NCBI GenBank assembly: GCA_002784505.1
Contig: PFLF01000080.1
Location: forward strand, 1 to 5,685
Direction: 5' to 3'
Source of the DNA: Candidatus Roizmanbacteria bacterium CG_4_10_14_0_8_um_filter_39_9
Lineage (GTDB): Bacteria > Patescibacteriota > Microgenomatia > UBA1406 > GWC2-37-13
Length of the DNA stretch: 5,685 bases
The notes under the pieces were generated by a model that was not told where the DNA came from, searched no databases, and saw only the letters and a list, made by a program, of their open reading frames with translations. Both the position numbers and the translations under genes were made by a program. Numbering within the stretch: position 1 is the stretch's first letter; each line of letters begins with the position of its first letter. Shown piece by piece: positions 1 to 5,685 of this stretch.

Positions 1-2901
1 AGAAATAAACTGATGAAAAAAGTTCGGATTATTGAGTCGTTTATTAAGGGAAATACACAACCTTTATGGATGGTTCTTACCGTTTTACCCGTTATCCCTC
101 CGGATCTTCGACCAGTAGTTCAGCTACCGGGAGGCAAATTTGCAACCTCGGACTTGAATGATTTTTATAGACGGGTTATCAACCGGAACAACCGTTTAAA
201 ACAGCTCATTGACCTTGGAGCGCCTGAAATTATTCTCCGGAATGAAAAGCGCATGCTTCAGGAAGCAGTTGACTCGCTTCTTGACCTCCAAAAATCAAGA
301 GGGAGATCCCGTTCACAGGGTGCCGCATCTAAAGTACAAAAGTCACTATCTGATATTTTGAGAGGGAAACAGGGACGTTTTAGACAGAACCTTTTGGGAA
401 AAAGGGTTGATTACTCGGGTCGTTCTACTATTTCAGTCGGACCTGAACTCAAGATCAACCAATGCGGCATTCCAAAAGAAATGGCACTTGAACTTTTTAA
501 GCCGCATTTGCTCCATGAAATCATAATCCGCGGACTTGCACCAAACATAAAAAGTGCGAAAAATTTTCTTGAGCTTCGTGAACCGGTCATTTATGACATG
601 TTGGAGGAAATCACTAAAAATCATCCTGTTCTTTTGAACCGTGCTCCAACCCTTCACAAGCTATCCATTCTTGGATTCTATCCTGTCTTAACTGATTCCC
701 ATGTCATTAAACTGCATCCGGCAGTTTGTGCAGGATACAATGCTGACTTTGATGGAGATGCAATGGGTGTCTTCGTTCCCCTTTCAACTCAAGCAATTGA
801 AGAGGTTAAAACACGCATGATGGCACATCAGAATTTACTCAAACCATCAGACGGTACGCCAATTGTGCTTCCAAATAAAGAAATGGCACTTGGCATTTAT
901 TACCTTACCACTTTTGATAACGCATATAAGGATGCAAAGGATGAAACGCTTCCTACCCTATCATCGGAAGACGAAGGAGTAAACAGATATGAAATGGGAC
1001 AGGTCAAACTTCGTCAGCCCGTTATGGCGCTGGTTGAAGGACGTGTTATTAAAACCTCGGTCGGTCGAATTGTAGTGAATAAGAGTCTTCCCCAAGAATT
1101 ACGTTTTGTTAACACCGAACTTAAAGCATCAGATATTAAAGAGCTTGTTGTTAAAGCCACAAAAATTTTCAATGACAATGTAAAAATCGGCGAACTTATC
1201 GATGATCTGAAGGAGATTGGCTTTTGGGGATCAACCGTTGCTGGAGGACTTTCATCGTCAATATTCGATTGTAAGATTATTCCTGAAAAAGAAGCTATTG
1301 TAAACGCAACAGAAAAAGAAATTGAAAAAATTCAAAAGAACTTTGACCAAGGATTTTTGACTATTGATGAAAAGCACCGCTATACTAATAAACTCTGGCT
1401 TGAAACAACTGAAAATTTAGCCGATCAAACATGGAATGCGCTTGATGAGGAAAATCCGGTTAAGATCATTATCAAGTCGGGAGGAGCACGTGCATCTAAG
1501 GAGCAGCTCAAACAGTTGTCGGCTATGAAGGGGTTGGTTGTTGACCCATTAGGCAAAATCATTGAGGTTCCCACAAAGTCAAACTATCGAGAAGGTCTTT
1601 CAATTTTTGAATATGTCATCTCAGCCCGCGGAGCACGAAAAGGACTTACCGACTCTGCTCTTAAAACCGCTGATGCAGGATACCTTACTCGCCGCCTGGT
1701 TGATGTATCCCACGACATGATAATCCGCGAAGAAGATTGTAACGCAACAGAAGGATTAACCATCACCACAAAAGATGAGCGCGGAGATAAATTCGAACAG
1801 CGGATCAGGGGAAGATTTAGTATCCATGATATAGTGGACGAAAATAAAAAAGTTATCCTCAAAGCAGGAGAGCTTATTGATGAAGAAGCGGGAATCGCGA
1901 TAAAAAAAGCAAAAATAAATAAGGTAACGGTAAGATCTGCGCTGTATTGCCAATCTAAATTCGGCGCATGTCAGAAGTGTTACGGAGTTGATCTTTCAAC
2001 GGGAAAGCTCGTTGAAATAGGAGTCCCGGTTGGAGTCATCGCTGCCCAATCAATTGGAGAGCCGGGAACTCAACTTACCATGAGAGTAAGACATTTCGGA
2101 GGAATTGTAATTTCTGACGTTACTCAGGGATTGCCACGGGTCGAAGAACTATTTGAGACACGAACACCTAAAGTGGTGTCCCCTATTGCTGAAATGACCG
2201 GAAAAGTATCTGTCCAGGAAGATCTTAAAGGCGAAATCTATACGCTCAAGATTATTTCAACCGATGAGAAAGAACAGAAGGAACAGGAATTTACCATTCC
2301 CATGAATCAAAGCCTTAAGGTAAAAGACGGCGACCTCGTTGCAAAAGGAGTTGCTCTCTCTGAAGGATACTTGAATGTACATGATGTACTGACGATCAAG
2401 GGCTTACGGGCGGCTCAGCAGTACCTCGTAAATGAAGTACAAAAGGTATATGAATCGCAGGGAATCCCAATTCACGACAAACATTTTGAAGTGATCGTCC
2501 GCAAAATGAGTGACAAAGTTACTATTGAAGACGAAGGAGACACATCTCTTATCAAAGACGAGGTTGTTTCAAAAATCAGATTTGAAGAAGAAAACAAAAA
2601 GGTTATTACTCAAGGGGGGAAACCTGCAACCGGAAAAGTGTCCATTCTTGGTATCACAAAAGCAGCAATCTATACTGACTCATGGCTATCAAGCGCATCA
2701 TTCGAACAGACAACATCAGTACTTAGCGCCGCAGCAATCAAAAACCAAGTAGATCACTTGTTAGGGCTCAAAGAAAATGTTATAATAGGCAGACTCATTC
2801 CGGTAACCAAAGAATTTATCGATACATATTATAGTAAGTTTTTAAGTAAATATGCCCACAATCAACCAGCTCCTGAAAAAACGGAGACAAAAACGGATTA
2901 A
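1..2901 (+). CDS. rpoC: DNA-directed RNA polymerase subunit beta' (5'-truncated by window)
   Basis: Largest subunit of bacterial RNA polymerase; carries the catalytic Mg-binding site. The frame is open from base 1 and already matches the family before the first ATG at 13, so that ATG is internal. Roughly 210 N-terminal residues by E. coli numbering, including the first zinc site and part of the clamp, lie upstream. Visible in order: lid (about 121-156), rudder (about 289-345), switch 2 with KQGRFRQNLLGKRVD (about 364-411), catalytic NADFDGD with three Asp (739-759), bridge helix region ending GYLTRRLVD (about 1585-1704), second zinc site Cys codons at 1738, 1948, 1969 and 1978 (CX6CX2C for the last three), trigger loop (about 2059-2112), GLPRV (2128-2142), and C-terminal LGITKA and GLKENVIIGRLIP motifs. 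The proteobacterial trigger-loop insertion (SI3) is absent. Odd: substitutions at near-universal positions in the trigger loop and after NADFDGD, and a tail that overlaps rpsL by 50 bases. Identity is certain. Confidence 0.98.
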   Translation, partial: RNKLMKKVRIIESFIKGNTQPLWMVLTVLPVIPPDLRPVVQLPGGKFATSDLNDFYRRVINRNNRLKQLIDLGAPEIILRNEKRMLQEAVDSLLDLQKSRGRSRSQGAASKVQKSLSDILRGKQGRFRQNLLGKRVDYSGRSTISVGPELKINQCGIPKEMALELFKPHLLHEIIIRGLAPNIKSAKNFLELREPVIYDMLEEITKNHPVLLNRAPTLHKLSILGFYPVLTDSHVIKLHPAVCAGYNADFDGDAMGVFVPLSTQAIEEVKTRMMAHQNLLKPSDGTPIVLPNKEMALGIYYLTTFDNAYKDAKDETLPTLSSEDEGVNRYEMGQVKLRQPVMALVEGRVIKTSVGRIVVNKSLPQELRFVNTELKASDIKELVVKATKIFNDNVKIGELIDDLKEIGFWGSTVAGGLSSSIFDCKIIPEKEAIVNATEKEIEKIQKNFDQGFLTIDEKHRYTNKLWLETTENLADQTWNALDEENPVKIIIKSGGARASKEQLKQLSAMKGLVVDPLGKIIEVPTKSNYREGLSIFEYVISARGARKGLTDSALKTADAGYLTRRLVDVSHDMIIREEDCNATEGLTITTKDERGDKFEQRIRGRFSIHDIVDENKKVILKAGELIDEEAGIAIKKAKINKVTVRSALYCQSKFGACQKCYGVDLSTGKLVEIGVPVGVIAAQSIGEPGTQLTMRVRHFGGIVISDVTQGLPRVEELFETRTPKVVSPIAEMTGKVSVQEDLKGEIYTLKIISTDEKEQKEQEFTIPMNQSLKVKDGDLVAKGVALSEGYLNVHDVLTIKGLRAAQQYLVNEVQKVYESQGIPIHDKHFEVIVRKMSDKVTIEDEGDTSLIKDEVVSKIRFEEENKKVITQGGKPATGKVSILGITKAAIYTDSWLSSASFEQTTSVLSAAAIKNQVDHLLGLKENVIIGRLIPVTKEFIDTYYSKFLSKYAHNQPAPEKTETKTD
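2758..2786 (+). promoter_or_regulatory. Candidate sigma-70-type promoter inside 3' end of rpoC
   Basis: TTGTTA at 2758-2763 (4 of 6 matches to TTGACA), a 17-base spacer, then TATAAT at 2781-2786 (6 of 6) preceded by TGT, which fits an extended -10 (TGn). Expected transcription start is near 2793, giving a leader of about 59 bases before rpsL at 2852. The -10 is built by two ATA codons in the conserved NVIIGR motif. It could supply extra rpsL-rpsG-fusA message. It is a sequence match only, in AT-leaning DNA, so chance occurrence is possible. Confidence 0.35.
2852..2901 (+). other. rpoC/rpsL out-of-frame overlap (50 bases)
   Basis: These bases are read twice: in one frame as the last 16 residues and stop of beta' (YAHNQPAPEKTETKTD preceded by the last base context of the tail), and in the next frame as the first residues of S12 (MPTINQLLKKRRQKRI). 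The S12 reading is clearly the constrained one. The beta' reading is a polar Pro/Glu/Lys/Thr tail beyond the last conserved motif, GRLIP. The overlap probably couples rpsL translation to passage of ribosomes finishing rpoC. Confidence 0.85.
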
Positions 2902-3280
2902 AAAATCAAGAGCGGCTGCAATGAAGATGAGTTTTAACTCACTCAAACGCAAATACGTTGAAACAAACAACTCCTTTAAAAGAGGCGTCTGTACTGTCGT
3001 GCGAACTATGACCCCCAAGAAGCCAAACTCGGCTCTGCGAAAAGTTGCAAGAGTAAGGCTATCCAACAAAATGGAAGTAACGGCCTATATCCAGGGAGTC
3101 GGTCATAATTTAGCTGAGCATTCGATTGTACTTGTCCGTGGAGGACGTGTAAAAGATTTGCCAGGAGTTAAATACCATATTGTACGAGGGAAATTTGATA
3201 CTGCAGGAGTTATCGGTCGTGGTACTTCAAGGTCAAAATACGGCGCTAAATTTGAGAAAAAAAAACCGGCAACAGCCTAA
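2852..3280 (+). CDS. rpsL: 30S ribosomal protein S12
   Basis: S12 sits at the decoding centre of the 30S subunit and helps control tRNA selection accuracy. The 142-residue product begins MPTINQL and contains KRGVCT (43-48), TPKKPNSALRK (54-64), the GHNLAEHS segment (84-91) and GGRVKDLPGVKYH (97-109), all S12 hallmarks. Both lysines of PKKPNS are the usual streptomycin-sensitive residues, and Asp102 corresponds to the aspartate that is methylthiolated in E. coli. Compared with E. coli S12 (124 aa) there are 13 extra residues between about 20 and 42; the same insertion occurs in Firmicutes S12, so it is family variation. The C-terminus is Lys-rich with a short extra tail. The ATG at 2852 is supported by the conserved N-terminus and by an in-frame TAA at 2843. 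The gene starts within rpoC in another frame, has no Shine-Dalgarno sequence, and is followed 21 bases later by rpsG. Confidence 0.98.
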   Translation: MPTINQLLKKRRQKRIKKSRAAAMKMSFNSLKRKYVETNNSFKRGVCTVVRTMTPKKPNSALRKVARVRLSNKMEVTAYIQGVGHNLAEHSIVLVRGGRVKDLPGVKYHIVRGKFDTAGVIGRGTSRSKYGAKFEKKKPATA

Positions 3281-3288
3281 TATCTATT

Positions 3289-3294
3289 TATAAT
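3289..3294 (+). promoter_or_regulatory. Possible -10 element just before rpsG
   Basis: A perfect TATAAT ends seven bases before the rpsG ATG at 3302, the distance at which transcription would start at or next to the A of the start codon (a leaderless message). There is no recognisable -35 at 16 to 18 bases spacing (17-base position reads CCGGCA) and no TG extension. The gap is very AT-rich, so a chance match is quite likely. Confidence 0.2.
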
Positions 3295-3301
3295 TAATCA
3301 T

Positions 3302-3775
3302 ATGCCAAGACATCAATATAAAAGAATCCCCGTCAAACCAGAACCCGTTTACAATAGTTTTGAGGTTGCAAAACTTATTAACTACATAACAAAAGACGGG
3401 AAAAAATCAGTTGCTGAAAAAATTGTATATGGAGTAATGGAGCGTTTTAAAAAAGATACCCTTGACCCATTAAAGACACTGCATCTTGCGCTTTCCAACG
3501 TTGCCCCAAATCACGAGGTTAAACCAAAAAGATTGGGTGGAGCTTCGTATCTTGTTCCAATTGAGGTACGTAAAGAGCGAAAACTATACTTAAGCTTAAA
3601 CTGGATTGTTGATAATGCACGCGCCAAGTCAAATAAAGAGTTTCATACTTTTGAAGAAAAACTCTATACCGAAATACGCGATGCTGCACAAAATACCGGA
3701 CCATCTATTGCTAAAAAAGTGCAAACTGAAAAATTAGCAGATGCCAACAAAGCATTCGCCCACTTGAAATGGTAA
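3302..3775 (+). CDS. rpsG: 30S ribosomal protein S7
   Basis: S7 nucleates assembly of the 30S head by binding the 3' major domain of 16S rRNA, and lies near the E-site tRNA. In E. coli it also represses translation of its own operon. The 157-residue product begins MPR, then shows DGKKSVAEKIVYG (32-44), the RLGGASYLVPIEVRKER segment and the C-terminal ADANKAFAHLKW, all typical of bacterial S7. It stops at the Trp that ends the short S7 form, without the extra tail of E. coli S7. Two small departures are visible: an extra few residues in the NARAKSNKEFHTFEEKL segment, and a KKVQTEKLADAN stretch one residue shorter than the usual KKREDTHKMAEAN. Start at 3302 is fixed by the conserved N-terminus. 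The 21 bases upstream hold no Shine-Dalgarno motif but do hold a TATAAT. The stop is one base from the fusA start, suggesting coupled translation. Confidence 0.97.
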   Translation: MPRHQYKRIPVKPEPVYNSFEVAKLINYITKDGKKSVAEKIVYGVMERFKKDTLDPLKTLHLALSNVAPNHEVKPKRLGGASYLVPIEVRKERKLYLSLNWIVDNARAKSNKEFHTFEEKLYTEIRDAAQNTGPSIAKKVQTEKLADANKAFAHLKW

Positions 3776-3779
3776 TATG
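3773..3779 (+). promoter_or_regulatory. rpsG stop / fusA start junction (TAA-T-ATG)
   Basis: The rpsG stop TAA and the fusA ATG are separated by one base, and the preceding 20 bases lack any AGGAG-like sequence. This arrangement suits termination-reinitiation, where the ribosome that finishes S7 starts EF-G. The fusA start is fixed by the distance to the conserved AHIDSGKT loop. The coupling itself is inferred. Confidence 0.5.
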
Positions 3780-5685
3780 GCACAACCCATCATAACAAAA
3801 AACCGAAATGTCCCTCTTGATAAAATTAGAAATATCGGCGTTATTGCACACATCGACTCGGGTAAAACTACCACAACCGAGCGCTTTCTTTTTTATACAG
3901 GAAGATCCTACAAAATCGGTGATATTGATGATGGAGATACGCAAATGGACTGGATGCCACAGGAACGTGAACGGGGTATAACTATAGTTTCGGCAGCAAC
4001 AACAACGTTCTGGAAGGGTGTGCGTATTAACATCATAGATACTCCCGGACATGTAGACTTTACTGCCGAAGTTGAGCGGTCACTGCGCGTCTTAGACGGT
4101 GGTGTCGTTGTATTTGATGCTGAAGAAGGTGTACAAAGTCAATCAGAGACCGTCTGGCGACAGGCTGATAAATATAAAATTCCCCGTGTTTGTTTTATTA
4201 ATAAAATGGATAAGCTGGGGGCTGATTTTGAGGCAACGGTTGATGAGATACGAGATCGACTTGGTTCACAGCCAATTATCATGACCTATCCCATTGGTAA
4301 GGAACATGAATTTACCGGCGCTATTGACCTTATGCTTATGAAGGCATATGTCTGGGATAAAGATCCACAGGGAGTAGAATATACAACAATCGAAATCCCG
4401 GAAAACTTAAAAGTAAAGGCAACCGCCATGCGGGCCAAAATGGTTGAGCAGATTTCCGAGACCGATGACGCACTTCTTGCAAAATATTTAAATGGTGAAG
4501 AAATTGATGTCCCCACCTTAAAAGCAGCTCTTCGTAAAGCTTCAATTGCATATCATGTGGTTCCCACTTACTGTGGAAGCTCCCTTCGCAATAAAGGAGT
4601 ACAGCCGGTACTTGATGCGGTTATCGATTATTTGCCATCACCGAAAGATTTAAAAGAGATAAAAGGTGTTCATCCGAAAACAAATGAACCCGAGGTGCGC
4701 AAACTTATTCCTGATGAAAAATTTGCAGCGCTTGCATTCAAAATTCAACTTGATCCACACGTCGGAAAACTTACCTATACTCGTATTTATTCAGGCGTAC
4801 TTGAATCAGGGTCATACATATATGATATTAATAAGGGAAAACAGGAGCGGGTAAGTCGCATCCTTCTTATGCATGCAAATCAGCGGGAAGAAATTGATCG
4901 TGCATATGCGGGAGAAATTGTTGCCCTTGTTGGGCCGAAGGAATTGCGGACAGGAGATACGCTTGCCGACCCCGACTATCCAATATTTCTTGAACAGATT
5001 GTATTTCCGGAGCCGGTCATTTCACTTGCGATTGAACCACGGACAAAGGCCGATCAGGAAAAACTTTCCTATTCGCTGCAACGGTTGGCTGAAGAAGATC
5101 CGACATTTAAAGTAAAGATAAATCATGAAACAAATCAGACCGTCATGTCAGGAATGGGAGAACTCCATCTTGAGATTCTTGTTGACCGCATGAAGCGGGA
5201 AATGGGAATGAATGTTAATGTTGGAAAGCCACAGGTTGCATATAAAGAAACGATTACCAAAACAGTTGAAGCTGAGGGAAAATATATTAAACAGTCCGGA
5301 GGACACGGTCAATATGGACACTGTTTTGTAAAGCTTGAACCACTTCCTCGAGGATCAGGATTTGTATTTGTCGATAAGATTAAAGGTGGGTCAATTCCAA
5401 GAGAGTTTATCTCCTCGGTTGAAAAAGGTTTGCTTGAAGCAAAAGAAAAGGGAGTGATCCTAGGATTTCCTATGGTTGATTTCCAGGCAACTCTTTTTGA
5501 TGGTACCTATCATGATGTTGACTCCTCAGATATCGCCTTTAAAATCGCAGCTTCCATGGCTTTGCAGAATGGTGCTAAAAAAGCGGGCCCCACCCTTCTT
5601 GAGCCTATCATGAAGGTGGAGGTCACTATTCCTGATGACTTCATGGGAGTTGTCATTGGAGATATCTCAAGTAAACGCGGAAAGA
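3777..5685 (+). CDS. fusA: Elongation factor G (3'-truncated by window)
   Basis: Translational GTPase that drives movement of tRNA and mRNA after peptide transfer and acts with RRF in ribosome recycling. 636 codons are present with no stop; about 65 C-terminal residues are missing compared with E. coli EF-G (704 aa). G domain motifs by residue: AHIDSGKT P-loop (24-31), RGIT switch I (66-69), DTPGH switch II (88-92), NKMD (142-145). Domain II starts near 313. Domain III (about 412-477) has EEDPTF and SGMGELHLEIL. Domain IV (about 478-600) carries SGGHGQYGH (507-515) and YHDVDSS, whose His579 matches the E. coli tip residue His583. Domain V begins near 604 with LLEPIMKVEV and ends at GDISSKRGK. 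Small differences: Ser for Ala in the P-loop (also found in mitochondrial EF-G) and His for Arg in GGRGQYG. Probably translated by coupling to rpsG. Identity is certain, and this looks like the canonical copy because it follows rpsG. Confidence 0.98.
   Translation, partial: MAQPIITKNRNVPLDKIRNIGVIAHIDSGKTTTTERFLFYTGRSYKIGDIDDGDTQMDWMPQERERGITIVSAATTTFWKGVRINIIDTPGHVDFTAEVERSLRVLDGGVVVFDAEEGVQSQSETVWRQADKYKIPRVCFINKMDKLGADFEATVDEIRDRLGSQPIIMTYPIGKEHEFTGAIDLMLMKAYVWDKDPQGVEYTTIEIPENLKVKATAMRAKMVEQISETDDALLAKYLNGEEIDVPTLKAALRKASIAYHVVPTYCGSSLRNKGVQPVLDAVIDYLPSPKDLKEIKGVHPKTNEPEVRKLIPDEKFAALAFKIQLDPHVGKLTYTRIYSGVLESGSYIYDINKGKQERVSRILLMHANQREEIDRAYAGEIVALVGPKELRTGDTLADPDYPIFLEQIVFPEPVISLAIEPRTKADQEKLSYSLQRLAEEDPTFKVKINHETNQTVMSGMGELHLEILVDRMKREMGMNVNVGKPQVAYKETITKTVEAEGKYIKQSGGHGQYGHCFVKLEPLPRGSGFVFVDKIKGGSIPREFISSVEKGLLEAKEKGVILGFPMVDFQATLFDGTYHDVDSSDIAFKIAASMALQNGAKKAGPTLLEPIMKVEVTIPDDFMGVVIGDISSKRGK

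Noticed and set aside
13..15. ATG at 13 as the start of rpoC
   Set aside because: The frame is open to base 1 and RNKLMKKVRIIESF already aligns with KKLTKRIKLLEAF inside E. coli beta'; the protein is cut by the window edge.
1584..1953. Minus-strand open frames at 1584-1862 and 1756-1953
   Set aside because: They lie opposite the conserved bridge helix and zinc region of rpoC, have no recognisable protein features, and are shadows of that gene.
739..2142. Intein or large insertion in rpoC
   Set aside because: The catalytic, bridge-helix and trigger-loop motifs follow each other at normal spacing, and no splicing motifs are present.
2510..2752. Plus-strand open frame of 80 codons inside rpoC
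   Set aside because: Lys/Leu/Gln-rich shadow of the strongly conserved beta' C-terminus in another frame.
2871..2984. S12 N-terminal insertion as a novel domain
   Set aside because: The 13 extra residues compared with E. coli match the insertion known in Firmicutes S12.
3240..3301. Terminator between rpsL and rpsG
   Set aside because: There is an A-run and AT-rich sequence but no GC-rich inverted repeat followed by a T-run.
3711..4052. Minus-strand open frame of 113 codons, Cys-rich
   Set aside because: Opposite the rpsG end and the fusA G domain; the Cys residues come from the complement of conserved Ala/Thr codons, and it has no gene-like context.
4099..5115. Short open frames on both strands (4099-4284, 4286-4516, 4336-4551, 4666-4854, 4873-5115)
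   Set aside because: All fall within the continuous fusA frame, which carries clear EF-G motifs throughout.
1..5685. Alternative genetic code (TGA recoded as in some Patescibacteria)
   Set aside because: No in-frame TGA occurs in any of the four genes, and conserved Gly positions use GGN codons.

Overview
This is an ordinary housekeeping region of a bacterial chromosome. All four genes lie on the + strand and are packed almost without gaps: the 3' part of rpoC (RNA polymerase beta' subunit), rpsL (ribosomal protein S12), rpsG (ribosomal protein S7) and the 5' part of fusA (elongation factor G). The window cuts rpoC at its 5' end and fusA at its 3' end.

Layout: rpoC is open from base 1 and ends at 2901. 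rpsL (2852-3280) starts inside the last 50 bases of rpoC in another frame. A 21-base AT-rich gap leads to rpsG (3302-3775), and after one base fusA starts (3777) and runs off the window with 636 codons present. No stretch above 21 bases lacks a gene. No RNA genes, mobile elements, CRISPR arrays, inteins or rho-independent terminators were seen. The order joins the rpoBC operon directly to the 'streptomycin' operon (rpsL-rpsG-fusA). This is also the arrangement in Firmicutes-type genomes, where a small L7Ae-family gene often lies between rpoC and rpsL; it is absent here.

Organism: bacterial, standard code (no in-frame TGA in any gene; all three visible stops are TAA). The beta' subunit lacks the large trigger-loop insertion of proteobacteria, S12 has the Firmicutes-type N-terminal insertion, and none of the three visible start codons has a Shine-Dalgarno sequence. 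With the divergent but complete proteins, this suggests a Candidate Phyla Radiation (Patescibacteria) lineage, perhaps Microgenomates-like. That placement is inference from sequence feel, not a search result.

Function: the genes make core parts of transcription (beta') and translation (S12 in the decoding centre, S7 in the 30S head, EF-G for translocation), probably co-transcribed. The points worth a second look are substitutions at otherwise near-universal active-site positions of beta' (notably the trigger loop), the 50-base rpoC/rpsL overlap, a good extended -10 promoter candidate inside the end of rpoC, and the SD-less starts. I found no sign of a new multi-gene system here.
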